From Rhodanobacter sp. (GTDB taxonomy: Bacteria > Pseudomonadota > Gammaproteobacteria > Xanthomonadales > Rhodanobacteraceae): DNA of 58,400 bases. Positions within the stretch are counted from its first letter, which is position 1. Each line of letters opens with the position of its first letter. Shown piece by piece: positions 1 through 9,648 of this stretch. The notes under the pieces were generated by a model, which saw only the letters and a list, made by a program, of their open reading frames with translations, ran no database searches and had not been told where the DNA came from. The stretch covers positions 1 to 58,400 of the forward strand of contig SCSE01000058.1 of the NCBI GenBank assembly GCA_004298015.1. The letters run 5' to 3'. Position numbers and translations under genes: made by a program.

Positions 1-1
1 T

Positions 2-112
2 CCTGAGGTTGCTGCTCTCAGCCGTCGGCTGCTGGCACGACATCAAGGGCTGCTTTCCGAAGTGGCCGGGGTTGACGTGGACGAAGGCCGGTGTGGCAAG
101 GAGGGTCTGTGA
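2..112 (+). CDS. possible C-terminal end of an upstream gene
   Basis: This frame is open from the left edge of the window to a TGA at 110-112. It encodes about 36 residues rich in Leu, Ala and Arg (ending in GRCGKEGL), with no motif I recognise. It precedes the ABC ATPase by 65 bp on the same strand, so it could be the tail of the previous gene of a PQQ-alcohol dehydrogenase cluster. It does not look like the beta-propeller protein usually found there. Chance open frame is possible because only 37 codons are visible. Confidence 0.3.
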   Translation, partial: PEVAALSRRLLARHQGLLSEVAGVDVDEGRCGKEGL

Positions 113-176
113 AGTCTGGTGCCTCGGTGTGGTGGTTGTCGCTGTGGGCCTTGCGCCCGCGGCATGGCGTACGGCG

Positions 177-977
177 ATGAACGCGCCCGGCGAGACATCC
201 ATGCCCGCGTCGCCACTACCGGGACAGGCCTCATTCGCACTCGCGGTGGAGGAGGTCAGTAAGTCCTACGGCTCGGTCAAGGCGCTGGACCGAGTGTCCC
301 TGCACGTCGCACGCGGCGAGTTCGTGGCCCTGCTCGGACCGAATGGCGCCGGGAAAAGTACGCTGTTCCAACTGCTCACCGGATTGTTCGTGCCTGACGC
401 CGGACGCATCGAGGTGGCGGGTTTCGACATGCGCCATCAGGCGCGACGGGCACTCGCGTGCCTGGGCGTGGTATTCCAGCAGGCGACGCTGGACCTGGAC
501 TTGAGCGTCGTTGCCAACCTGCGTTTCCATGCGCGGCTGCATGGCATGGGGCGTGCGGCGCGCGCCCACATCGATGCGGAGCTGGAGCGCATCGGCTTGA
601 CCGCGCGGGCCACAGATCGGGCGCGGGCGCTTTCTGGCGGCAATCGCCGCAGAGTCGAACTGGCCCGCGCACTGCTGGATGACCCGGTGGTGCTGCTGAT
701 GGACGAACCTACGGTGGGGCTCGATCCCGCCTCGCGCGCGCAGCTCGTGGAGTATGTCCACTCGCTGTGCACGCATCGCGACGTCGGTGTGCTGTGGGCG
801 ACGCACCTGGTGGACGAGGCCGAATCCGCCGACCGGGTCATCATCCTGCACAAGGGGCACTGGATCGCTTCCGGCACCGCCGCGGAATTGCGCGAGCGTA
901 CCGGCCGGCGTTCGCTCCGCGACGCCTTTCTCGACCTGACCGGGGAAGCTTCGGTAGAGCAAGAGGAGGCGGTCTGA
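177..977 (+). CDS. ABC transporter ATP-binding protein, PQQ-alcohol dehydrogenase-associated type
   Basis: This is the 266-residue ATPase subunit of an ABC exporter. Walker A (GPNGAGKST) lies near residue 53. The signature LSGGNRRR and Walker B with its glutamate (VVLLMDEP) follow at about 155-185, and the H-loop reads WATHLVDEA. The phrase GVVFQQATLDLDLS resembles the family associated with PQQ-dependent alcohol dehydrogenase systems (PedC and exa-type clusters). I chose the ATG at 177 because the frame further upstream is hydrophobic, shares nothing with the family and would add an unusual N-terminus. Its stop overlaps the permease start (TGATG), so the two are translationally coupled. Substrate is unknown; in this family the transporter is needed for growth on alcohols. 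The dehydrogenase itself would lie left of the window. Confidence 0.88.
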   Translation: MNAPGETSMPASPLPGQASFALAVEEVSKSYGSVKALDRVSLHVARGEFVALLGPNGAGKSTLFQLLTGLFVPDAGRIEVAGFDMRHQARRALACLGVVFQQATLDLDLSVVANLRFHARLHGMGRAARAHIDAELERIGLTARATDRARALSGGNRRRVELARALLDDPVVLLMDEPTVGLDPASRAQLVEYVHSLCTHRDVGVLWATHLVDEAESADRVIILHKGHWIASGTAAELRERTGRRSLRDAFLDLTGEASVEQEEAV

Positions 978-1924
978 TGCCCACGAAGCGTGGATCGCAG
1001 CGAGGGAGGCCCGGCGGCGGTCCGCTGCAGGAACGTGACTTGGCGGCTGCCGTGCCACCGAGGCCCCGGGCCGGTTTGCCTGCGGGCAAGCCTGCAGGGG
1101 GCGTCGCCCTGTCGATCGTGAGCCACGCCCTGCAGGCGCTGCTAGCGCTTTCCTCGCGCGAAACGGTCAAGTTCATGCACCAGCGCGGGCGATTGCTCTC
1201 TGCGGTGGTGCGGCCGAGCCTGTGGCTGCTCATTTTTGCGGCCGGTTTCCGGGACGTCTTTGGCGTCTCCGTGATTCCGCCGTACTCAACCTATATCGAG
1301 TACCAGGTCTACGTCGTGCCAGGGCTGGTGGGCATCGTGCTGTTGTTCAATGGCATGCAGTCTTCGCTGGCGATGGTCTACGACCGTGAGATGGGCTTGA
1401 TGCGGCTGCTGCTGACGGCACCGCTGCCGCGCTCGGTGTTGCTGACGTGCAAGCTGCTGGCGGGTACCTTCCTGTCGATCCTGCAGGCGTATGCATTTTT
1501 CGCGATCTGCGCGCTGTTTCAGCTCGACCTGCCGTGGTGGCCCGGCCTGTTGCTGGCGTTGCCGGCCATGTTTCTGACCGGTCTGATGCTGGGCGCGATG
1601 GGCCTGCTGGTATCCGTTTATATCAAGCAGATCGAGAACTTCGCCGGGGCCATGAACTTTGTGATTTTTCCGATGTTCTTCCTGTCGCCAGCACTCTACC
1701 CATTGTGGAAGTTGCAGGAATCCGGGGCCCAAGTCGTCTACCAGTTGGCGCGCATCAATCCGTTCACCTACGGCATCGATCTGATCCGCTACGCCATGTA
1801 CGGGCAGATGAACTGGCTTGCGTGTGGCGTGGTTGTGGCCTCGCTCATCGTCTTTCTGGGGCTGGCAATCTGGGGGTACGATCCGCAGCGCGGCGTGGTG
1901 CGGCACAAGCACCAAGACAGCTGA
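977..1924 (+). CDS. ABC transporter permease, ABC-2 type, partner of the preceding ATPase
   Basis: This is a 315-residue ABC-2 family permease. After a long Gly/Pro/Arg-rich N-terminal stretch of about 45 residues come roughly six membrane segments (for example SLWLLIFAAGF, VVPGLVGIVLLF and VVVASLIVFLGLAIW). The phrases MVYDREMG, QIENFAGAMNFVIFP and RINPFTYGIDLIRYA match the permease of the PQQ-alcohol dehydrogenase ABC system. The ATG overlaps the stop of the ATPase gene. The gene ends the operon; a stem-loop starts 13 bp after the stop. The N-terminal extension is longer than usual, and a later start is possible although no better ATG with a ribosome site is evident. Confidence 0.85.
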   Translation: MPTKRGSQRGRPGGGPLQERDLAAAVPPRPRAGLPAGKPAGGVALSIVSHALQALLALSSRETVKFMHQRGRLLSAVVRPSLWLLIFAAGFRDVFGVSVIPPYSTYIEYQVYVVPGLVGIVLLFNGMQSSLAMVYDREMGLMRLLLTAPLPRSVLLTCKLLAGTFLSILQAYAFFAICALFQLDLPWWPGLLLALPAMFLTGLMLGAMGLLVSVYIKQIENFAGAMNFVIFPMFFLSPALYPLWKLQESGAQVVYQLARINPFTYGIDLIRYAMYGQMNWLACGVVVASLIVFLGLAIWGYDPQRGVVRHKHQDS

Positions 1925-1937
1925 CAACTCCTGAAAA

Positions 1938-1955
1938 GCTGTCGTGAGCGACAGC
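1938..1955. promoter_or_regulatory. perfect 7-bp inverted repeat (GCTGTCG-4-CGACAGC)
   Basis: The arms at 1938-1944 and 1949-1955 are perfectly complementary around a 4-nt TGAG loop. It sits just after the permease stop. There is no T-run, so it is a weak terminator at best. The half-site TGTC also occurs in candidate activator sites further down this 408-bp gap, so it may be a protein-binding site. The rest of the gap (1925-2332) holds only the sites listed below; I see no gene in it. Confidence 0.4.
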
Positions 1956-2108
1956 ACTCCGCACCTGTGTCGGTGGCCGTGCGTATCCGCAGTTGGCGAA
2001 GGCGTACTGTGGCGAGGAGCCCATATTCCGCAGTTCAGCCGTCGAACTACTGTTTCTCAGTCGCTCTCATCCAGCAGTGGCAGGGACGGGGATTTACATG
2101 AAGCCTCT

Positions 2109-2174
2109 CGTGACAGTCGTGCAGTGACTCCCATGGTGGTGGCTGTACCGCATGCGGCACACTCATCTGTCACG
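2109..2174 (+). promoter_or_regulatory. frmA: candidate activator-binding half-sites upstream of frmA
   Basis: CGTGACAG at 2109-2116 and its reverse complement CTGTCACG at 2167-2174 face each other. The second ends about 96 bp before the -12 element of the sigma-54 promoter at 2256-2272, close to the roughly 100-bp spacing seen for the shared motif at the porin and SRPBCC promoters. CTGTCACG also occurs within the porin site (11760-11767). GGCAC at 2156-2160 adds similarity, although its spacing to GTCA is three bases longer than in the other sites. Binding is inferred from position and similarity only. Confidence 0.3.
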
Positions 2175-2255
2175 AATCTGATGCTGCACGTGGGACAGGC
2201 CGCCATGCGATCGCTTCAAGTGATTGAATCACCAGCTTGCAGACGTCTTCGGAAA

Positions 2256-3445
<1,190 letters not shown>

Positions 3446-3447
3446 CG

Positions 3448-3909
3448 ATGGCCGGCCACCTCGTCATCGGTGTGTTGCTTGGTCTGCTGGCGGCAACCTC
3501 GGCGTCTGCGGCACCGCACGGCAAGCCAGCGCGACCTGCGCTGCTGGTCGCCGATGTGGAGTTGGTCGAGTTGGCCCCACCGGACCAGCGATACGACCAG
3601 GCGCAAGATGCCGTGCGCGTGGCGCTGCTCAGTCGGCATATCCGTGCTGCGGTGATGGCGTCTGGGCGTTATCGCGTACTCGACCGAGGCATGGCCGACC
3701 GTGTGCCGCCGTATCGCTACATGAATTGCAAGGCTTGCATCTTCGACTGGGCGCACCAGCGCACCGCCGGTCTGGTGCTGGCTGACTGGGTGCAGAAAGA
3801 GAGTCGGTTGATCCCGATGGTGAACATGGCGTTGATCGATGCCGCTTATCCGGCACAGGAAGCGGCGGGTGGCTCGGTCGACCTGCGCGGTGATACCGAT
3901 GCGACCTGA
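3448..3909 (+). CDS. exported DUF3280/DUF2380-like protein, apparently truncated by a nonsense codon
   Basis: The product is 153 residues with a cleavable signal peptide (hydrophobic core about residues 5-18, AxA site SASAAP). It resembles small periplasmic proteins of the DUF3280/DUF2380 group that accompany PQQ-alcohol dehydrogenase genes. A CKAC motif lies near residue 93, and the C-terminal motif VDLRGDTDAT stops at a TGA (3907-3909). In relatives, as I remember them, this motif reads RGNTDESW followed by a short helix. Here the same frame continues after the TGA with LADASQMLDRTL and stays open to a TAA at 4042-4044, which would give about 198 residues. TGA is one change from TGG (Trp). 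The gene is therefore probably a recently truncated allele, a sequencing error or a read-through case. Function is unknown. It starts 2 bp after frmA. Confidence 0.7.
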   Translation: MAGHLVIGVLLGLLAATSASAAPHGKPARPALLVADVELVELAPPDQRYDQAQDAVRVALLSRHIRAAVMASGRYRVLDRGMADRVPPYRYMNCKACIFDWAHQRTAGLVLADWVQKESRLIPMVNMALIDAAYPAQEAAGGSVDLRGDTDAT

Positions 3910-4094
3910 TTGGCCGATGCCAGCCAGATGCTGGACCGCACGCTGGGCGTGGCAATAGCCATGAGTCGGGCGTGGGTCTCCGATTTGCGGGAGGGAGGTG
4001 TCCTGACCGACACCTGCCCCACCCGATTGAAATCCGGCGGATAACGTCTTGCTGCCGGACCTGCCAGCGTCACTTACTGTTCTGGAGGTAACCC

Positions 4095-4676
4095 ATGGCT
4101 AGCGTTCTGATACATCCATCGGTCGACCACGGCGTCAAGCCGGGGGACGACCACTTCACTGGCGGCATGCTGAGCTGCAAGTGCCGCGACAAGCCGGTCA
4201 AGGTCAAGGTGGCGGCGCAGACGGCACACAATCATGTGTGTGGCTGCAGCAAATGCTGGAAGCCGGACGGCGCACTTTTTTCCATGGTTGCGGTGGTGGC
4301 GCGGGACAAGGTCGAGGTGACCGAGAATGGCGACAAGCTGGCCGTGGTGGATGCCGATGCGGCGATCCAGCGACACGCCTGCAAGGTGTGTGGCGTACAT
4401 ATGTACGGACGCATCGAGGACACGAATCACCCGTTCCACGGGCTCGACTTCGTACATACCGAATTGTCGCCGCAGCACGGCTGGTCAGCGCCAGCCTTCG
4501 CCGCCTTTGTCTCCTCGATCATCGAGTCGGGGGCCAATCCAGCTGCGATGGACGGCGTGCGTGGACGGCTGCGGGAACTGGGGTTGCCACCGTATGACTG
4601 CCTGTCGCCCCCGTTGATGGATGCGATTGCGACGCACGTGGCAAAAACCCGGGGTAGCTTGTACGCCGGTGCCTGA
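4095..4676 (+). CDS. gfa: S-(hydroxymethyl)glutathione synthase (glutathione-dependent formaldehyde-activating enzyme)
   Basis: The enzyme joins formaldehyde to glutathione and feeds FrmA. The 193-residue length fits the family. The zinc-binding cysteines are visible as CKC (28, 30), CGCSKC (49, 51, 54) and CKVC (95, 98). The N-terminal GDDHFTGG and central [12 protein letters not shown] motifs are typical. An excellent ribosome site (GGAGGT) lies about 8 nt before the ATG. It is the third gene after frmA, separated by 185 bp that include the read-through tail of the previous gene. A weak -12-like TTGCT (4049-4053) precedes it but has only GG at -24, so I do not call a separate sigma-54 promoter. 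Confidence 0.93.
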   Translation: MASVLIHPSVDHGVKPGDDHFTGGMLSCKCRDKPVKVKVAAQTAHNHVCGCSKCWKPDGALFSMVAVVARDKVEVTENGDKLAVVDADAAIQRHACKVCGVHMYGRIEDTNHPFHGLDFVHTELSPQHGWSAPAFAAFVSSIIESGANPAAMDGVRGRLRELGLPPYDCLSPPLMDAIATHVAKTRGSLYAGA

Positions 4677-4697
4677 CGGGCCGCTGACGCGATGGGT

Positions 4698-4729
4698 CGA
4701 TGCAGACCACTGATGCATGGTCTGCATCG
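4698..4729 (+). terminator. 12-bp perfect stem-loop after gfa
   Basis: Arms 4698-4709 and 4718-4729 are exact reverse complements around an 8-nt loop, starting 21 bp after the gfa stop. There is no T-run behind it, so it is not a classical intrinsic terminator. It may be a 3'-end stabilising hairpin, a factor-assisted terminator or an operator for the receptor gene that begins at 4906. Confidence 0.45.
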
Positions 4730-4905
4730 CGACAGCGTGTTTGAGTCGCCGCAGGTAGCGGCGGTCACAAGCGGCGGCATCGTCGGGTCCACCACAGCCA
4801 GCGTGCTTCCGGGGCGATGCTGGAAACAGCACGCGGCTGCATGAGGCGGCCCCCTTGGCCGGTGGTGTGATGGTCAACTGGGTAGCCAGGCAAGGAACTG
4901 TACGG

Positions 4906-7317
4906 ATGCTGTTCACCCCCCTTCAGCGACGAGATCCCGGCGTGCTGGCCACGAGCGCTCTGCTTCTTGGCTTCGCCATGAACGGGGCGGTTCTGGCAGA
5001 CCCGCCGGTGCAACAACTGCATGAGGTGAACGTCATCGCCATTGCCCCACTGGCGGGATTCGACGTGCCGGTGCTGCAGATTCCGCTGAACGTGCAAAGT
5101 GCCCAGGCTGACGATGTCCGGCAGATTCATGGGCAGTCGCTGACGGCACTGCTGGAGCAAAATTTCCAGGGCGTCAGCATGACCCAGTCGCAAGGCAATC
5201 CGTGGCAGGGCAACCTGTATTTTCACGGCTTCACGTTGTCGCCCCTGCTGGGATCGCCCGCGGGCATATCCGTTTACATGGACGGTGTGAGGCAAAACGA
5301 GCCCTTCGCCGAAACCATGAACTGGGAGGCCATTCCCGACTTCGCCATACGCGATGTCGAGCTGGTCCCCGGCTCCAATCCACTGTATGGCCTGAACACG
5401 CTGGCCGGCGCGTTGCTGCTGACCAGCAAGAGTGGTTTCAGCGACCCGGGTGGTTCATTGAATATCTCCGGTGGCTCGTGGGGGCGCATCCATACCGACG
5501 TCGATTTCGGCGCACACAGCCGTAGTCTGGGGATCTATGCCGGGGCCAGCCATTCGTACCAGACGGGTTGGCGCGACTATTCAGCAAGCCGTGTGCAGCA
5601 GGCATTCGTTCGCGGCGACTGGCGGCCGGATGAAAATACCAGCGTCACGTTGAGCTACACGGGCGCGCACGGGCGTTTGTCGGGGACGCAATCGCTTCCG
5701 GTCGAGTGGGTGAAGACGCCACGGAAAGGCTACACATGGCCTGACCATTTCACCGACAACATCAACGCATTCAACCTGCAGGGATCGCGCCAGCTCGGCC
5801 ACGATTGGGCCGTACAGGCAAATGCCTATCTGCGTATTTCGCAGAGCCGAAGTTTCAACAGCAACACCAACAGTTTCAGCCGCTACGACCCAGGTGTCGA
5901 TGGCCCGTTGGGTTATGCCGCCAATGGCCCCTATGACCCGGCATCGATCGGCCAGTTCTATTACGCCGGACTCAACCCTGGCTATGATCCCAGCCATCCG
6001 ATGGCAACGATCAACAACGTGCCAGCCTCGAATGTGCTCGGCAATGTGCACACGCGCGGATACGGCGGATCGATCCAGGCGGTGGATGGCGGCAATCTTT
6101 TCGGACGCAGCAACCAGTTCACTGCAGGTATCAGCCTGGATGCCGGTGAAAGCGCCTTCAGCCAGTATGCCCAGCCAGCCTATTTTCCCTACAGCGTCGT
6201 CCAGCGCGGCGACGCCGTGGGTCTGTTGCCGTTCGGCCCGGCTCCGATTACCTACGCGGGCGCGTCCAACCGTAGCAGCGGAATTTACTTCATGGACGTG
6301 CTGTCGCTACCCCGGGGTGTGCATTTGAGCGTCGGCGGTCGTTACAACCACAGCCAGCTCGCCGTCCGTGACCGCTCCGGCAATGAGCCGGCGATCGATG
6401 GCCAGCAAACCTTCCACCGCTTCAATCCCAGCCTCGGCGCAACCTGGGCAATCAGCGCCTCATTTGGCGCTTACCTGAACTACGACGAGGGCATGCGCAC
6501 GCCGACCCCGATCGAGTTCGAATGCGCCGATCCGGCCGCGCCGTGTTCGTTGCCGAACGACTTTACCGGCGACCCGCCGCTGAAACCGGTCGTGGTGCAA
6601 ACCCTCAGCGGTGGTGTGCGCGGTACGTTTGCCGACGGTCGGCTGCGCTGGAACGTTTCGCCGTACTACAGCAGGGTCAGCAACGACATCCTCACGATTT
6701 ACACCGGCGGCAGCTCGCAAGGCTATTTCGCCAACATTCCCAGCACCCTGCGCAAGGGCGTGGACATGGGTCTCGGTGGCCAGTTTGGCCGGCTCGAATG
6801 GCAGGCCAACTACAGTTACGTCAGTGCAACCTACGGCGCATCCTTCGAGGAGCAGAGCGTCACCAATTCCAGTGCGGATGGCAACGGTGTGATCCAGGTT
6901 CATCGTGGCGATCACATCCCCGGCGTGCCTGGCAACCTGTTCAATCTGTCCGGCGAATATCACCTCTCGGAGCGATGGTCGTTCGGCAGCAATGTGCGAG
7001 CCTATTCAGGGCAGTACGCGGTGGGCGACGAGAACAATCGGGACCGGCATGGCGAGGTGCCGGGGTACGCGGTCGTCGCGCTGGACCTGCACTATCGGGC
7101 GAGTCGGCGACTCGCGTTGTTTGCCCGCATCGACAACCTGTTCAACCGTCACTACGTGATGAACGGCCAGTTGAGCGACAACGTCTTCGACACCCCGAAT
7201 CGTCTGATCGATTTTACCGGCCCCGGCAAATCGACCCTGTTCGTTGCACCGGGTGCGCCGCGCGCGTACCTGGTCGGGCTGAGCTACGACTTCGGCGCGG
7301 CGGCAGGTGGCGATTGA
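4906..7317 (+). CDS. TonB-dependent outer-membrane receptor
   Basis: This is an 803-residue outer-membrane active transporter. A signal peptide (LLLGFAMNGAVLADP) precedes a TonB-box-like segment (LHEVNVIAIAP). The plug domain runs to about residue 200 (LYFHGFTLSPLLGSPAG, VYMDGVRQNEPF, VELVPGSNPLYGLNTLAGALLL). A beta-barrel follows, with the family-end features RIDNLFNRHYV and final LVGLSYDF. The open frame extends to a TTG at 4855, but the ATG at 4906 has an AAGGA site about 9 nt upstream and gives a proper signal peptide. The ligand cannot be read from the sequence. Its position beside a PQQ-alcohol and formaldehyde cluster makes a metal chelate or cofactor possible. It converges on the next receptor with only 2 bp between stops. 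Confidence 0.9.
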   Translation: MLFTPLQRRDPGVLATSALLLGFAMNGAVLADPPVQQLHEVNVIAIAPLAGFDVPVLQIPLNVQSAQADDVRQIHGQSLTALLEQNFQGVSMTQSQGNPWQGNLYFHGFTLSPLLGSPAGISVYMDGVRQNEPFAETMNWEAIPDFAIRDVELVPGSNPLYGLNTLAGALLLTSKSGFSDPGGSLNISGGSWGRIHTDVDFGAHSRSLGIYAGASHSYQTGWRDYSASRVQQAFVRGDWRPDENTSVTLSYTGAHGRLSGTQSLPVEWVKTPRKGYTWPDHFTDNINAFNLQGSRQLGHDWAVQANAYLRISQSRSFNSNTNSFSRYDPGVDGPLGYAANGPYDPASIGQFYYAGLNPGYDPSHPMATINNVPASNVLGNVHTRGYGGSIQAVDGGNLFGRSNQFTAGISLDAGESAFSQYAQPAYFPYSVVQRGDAVGLLPFGPAPITYAGASNRSSGIYFMDVLSLPRGVHLSVGGRYNHSQLAVRDRSGNEPAIDGQQTFHRFNPSLGATWAISASFGAYLNYDEGMRTPTPIEFECADPAAPCSLPNDFTGDPPLKPVVVQTLSGGVRGTFADGRLRWNVSPYYSRVSNDILTIYTGGSSQGYFANIPSTLRKGVDMGLGGQFGRLEWQANYSYVSATYGASFEEQSVTNSSADGNGVIQVHRGDHIPGVPGNLFNLSGEYHLSERWSFGSNVRAYSGQYAVGDENNRDRHGEVPGYAVVALDLHYRASRRLALFARIDNLFNRHYVMNGQLSDNVFDTPNRLIDFTGPGKSTLFVAPGAPRAYLVGLSYDFGAAAGGD

Positions 7318-7319
7318 GG

Positions 7320-9428
7320 TCAAGGTTCCCAGCGCAGGTCCACCCCCAGCAGGAAGGTGCGCCCCGGGCCTGGCTCGAAGTAACGCCCGTTGCCGTCGTT
7401 GACGATCACCGAGCCGACATAGCGGCGATCGAGCGCATTGTCGATGCGCCCGAACAGATGCGTGCGCCAAACGCCGTGCTGGATGACATAGCCGGCACCG
7501 AAACCTAGCAGTGCATAGGCGGGTGCGTTGACCGTATTGGCGTCATTGGTGGGAACCGCGGCCATGTAGCTGGCGTCGAGATCAAACTGCCAGCCGGCAT
7601 CGCGCCCGTAGTGCAAGGCCGCATAGGCGTTGGAGCGCGGCACCCCGGGTATCCGCGAGCCGGCGGCAATGGTGCCGTTGGGGGTGTTGAACGGCGAGCG
7701 GTAGGTTGCATCCAGCCAGGTGTACGCAAGCGTCGTCGTCCAGGCATTGGCGAAGCGCGTGCTGAGTGAGGCTTCCACGCCCTGCCTTCGTGCGCGGTCG
7801 ATGTTCTGGTAGGTGGTGCGGCCACCGAGGCTGGTGGCCACGGCCAGCTCGTTGCGGCTATCGGCGCGAAACAGCGCCAGCTCCGCGTGCGATTGCGCGG
7901 TCGGTTCGAGCTTCAGGCCGACTTCGCCACTGCGGGTGCGCGCCGGCTTCAGATACAGCGCCAGACCACTGGTACCGTCATTGCGGTAACTCAGTTCGGA
8001 AAACGTGGGCGTTTCAAAACCCTCGCCCCAGTCGGCGTAAAGATGTGCCTTCGGTGACAGGCGAAACATCACGCCGGCTACCGGCGTGGTTGCGGCGTAG
8101 TGCACCTGGCCGCTGTCGTTCGGATTGGTCGCGGTGACGTAACCGTCGATGGACTGGAACGTGACCCGACTGTGCCGCACGCCGGCCATCACCGTCCAGT
8201 CTTCAGCTACCCGCCAGGTGGCCTGGGCGTATTGATCGAGGTTGTAGACGCGATCCTCCTCGTTACGGCGCAATGCACCGACGACACCGAGCTGGCTGCC
8301 GACGAAGTTGTTGTAGCCGAGCCGATGCTGGTGCTGGTTGTCGTAATTCAAGCCCAGTGCCAGCTGCAGCGGCTTGCCCGCCACCTTGCCTGCCCAGGTC
8401 CAGCGCGCGTCGGCGCCGCCATAGGCATTGTTGAGGTCGATCACTCCGCCCGACGACAGCGGCCGGGCCTGGACGAAGGGCGGAATGGAGAGGAATTGCT
8501 CAACCCGGCGTTGTCCGTAGTAGCCCATCAGGCGCAACGTGCCGTGGTCGGTCAGCTGATCTTCGTAGATCAGACCTGCCTGCTGCTGCGACACGCTCTT
8601 GCGCGTGTTGTACGGTCCGGAAGGCGTCGAACCCTGGCGGGGGTCTTGTTGGTATTGCGCCGGAGTCAGCCCTTGCGGATCCAGCGCCTCGGGCAGGTTG
8701 AGCGTATTCACCACCAGGGTGAGCTTGCGATGCGCGCCGAGTTGCCAGCCGAGTTTGGCATTGCCCGACTCCCGCTTGGCGCGACTGTGCTGGCGATAGC
8801 CATCGGTCTGAAAGTGGGTGAAATCGATGTTGTAGTTGAGCGGACCGGCGATGCCACGCGCATTGGTCTCGGCGCGCAGCAAGCCGTCGCTGCCCCCGGC
8901 GACGCCGACGTGAATTTGCGGCGGATCGGTGCCGTCGGCCGTGAACAGCTGGATCACGCCGCCAGCGGCATTGCCATAAAGCGCCGAGAACGGGCCGCGC
9001 AAGACCTCGATGCGGTCGGCCGAATCGAGATTGAAGTTGGACACCTGGCCCTGACCGTCGGGCATCGTGGCCGGGATGCCGTCGGTATACAGCCGTATGC
9101 CGCGGATACCGAACGTCGCGCGGGCGCCGAAGCCACGAATCGAGATCTGCTCGTCCTGCGCGTAGTTCTGCCGATCACGGGCGACCACGCCGGGAATGCC
9201 GGCGAGAAGCTCCGAAGCGTTGACATTGAGATTGCCGCTGACCGGTGCCGCCACCACGTCAATCGACGCGGCGACATCAAAGGGTACTTGTGCCGTTCGT
9301 GTGGCGGTGACAACAACCGGCGTCAACTGCTTCGGTGTCGACGTCGGCTCTGCCGTCACCGCGCCCGGCGGCAGCAGCGCGAGCGAGAAGAGGGCAAGAA
9401 GACCCGGTACTGCAGCGGGTGCGGACAT
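7320..9428 (-). CDS. TonB-dependent outer-membrane receptor with a sigma-54 promoter
   Basis: This is a 702-residue TonB-dependent receptor. A signal peptide ends near TAEPTST, and the TonB-box-like segment reads LTPVVVTATR. The plug follows (ISIRGFGARATFGIRGIRL, YTDGIPATMPDGQGQ, RIEVLRGPFSALYGNAAGGVI), then a beta-barrel ending RIDNALDRRYVGSV and FLLGVDLRWEP. The DGQGQ plug and the IRGFG motif resemble the FecA/IutA-like siderophore class. I chose the ATG at 9428 for its signal peptide; the frame is open beyond it but the added 130 residues look non-coding. Its promoter is a perfect -24/-12 match, so it is probably induced with the C1 genes by the neighbouring activator. The substrate is unknown. 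Confidence 0.92.
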   Translation of the reverse strand: MSAPAAVPGLLALFSLALLPPGAVTAEPTSTPKQLTPVVVTATRTAQVPFDVAASIDVVAAPVSGNLNVNASELLAGIPGVVARDRQNYAQDEQISIRGFGARATFGIRGIRLYTDGIPATMPDGQGQVSNFNLDSADRIEVLRGPFSALYGNAAGGVIQLFTADGTDPPQIHVGVAGGSDGLLRAETNARGIAGPLNYNIDFTHFQTDGYRQHSRAKRESGNAKLGWQLGAHRKLTLVVNTLNLPEALDPQGLTPAQYQQDPRQGSTPSGPYNTRKSVSQQQAGLIYEDQLTDHGTLRLMGYYGQRRVEQFLSIPPFVQARPLSSGGVIDLNNAYGGADARWTWAGKVAGKPLQLALGLNYDNQHQHRLGYNNFVGSQLGVVGALRRNEEDRVYNLDQYAQATWRVAEDWTVMAGVRHSRVTFQSIDGYVTATNPNDSGQVHYAATTPVAGVMFRLSPKAHLYADWGEGFETPTFSELSYRNDGTSGLALYLKPARTRSGEVGLKLEPTAQSHAELALFRADSRNELAVATSLGGRTTYQNIDRARRQGVEASLSTRFANAWTTTLAYTWLDATYRSPFNTPNGTIAAGSRIPGVPRSNAYAALHYGRDAGWQFDLDASYMAAVPTNDANTVNAPAYALLGFGAGYVIQHGVWRTHLFGRIDNALDRRYVGSVIVNDGNGRYFEPGPGRTFLLGVDLRWEP

Positions 9429-9502
9429 GAAAATCCCTTGGCTGGATCGGATGGCAAGGTCGGGGTGAGTGACGCTTGCGTGCACAGATACGACAACCAA
9501 CC

Positions 9503-9519
9503 AGCAATCGCCGTGCCAG
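9503..9519 (-). promoter_or_regulatory. sigma-54 promoter, full consensus match
   Basis: Read on the minus strand the sequence is CTGGCACGGCGATTGCT, matching YTGGCACGNNNNTTGCW at all defined positions. GG and GC are 10 bases apart. The predicted start is near 9492, about 64 nt before the receptor ATG at 9428. On the same strand about 90 bp further upstream is GGCA-N6-GTCA (plus coordinates 9594-9607), the same skeleton as the candidate activator sites at the porin and SRPBCC promoters. No other gene could use this promoter. Confidence 0.8.
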
Positions 9520-9648
9520 CGGCCAGGTCGAGCCCCGGTCTGGATGGAGTAGCGGTGCTGGGCGGCGTACGTGTCAAAAGCGGAGCACCTTGGTGACTGC
9601 GGTTGCCCCGCCATTGGCGCAGTCGTTACTAGCGGGTAGGATACCGGT

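Noticed and set aside
3910..4044. Separate small gene after the DUF gene
   Set aside because: It is in the same frame as the DUF gene and continues its family pattern, so it is better explained as the tail behind a nonsense codon.
4039..4053. Possible sigma-54 promoter before gfa
   Set aside because: The -12 TTGCT and 10-bp spacing are good, but only GG of the -24 element matches. Too weak to call beside frmA's promoter.
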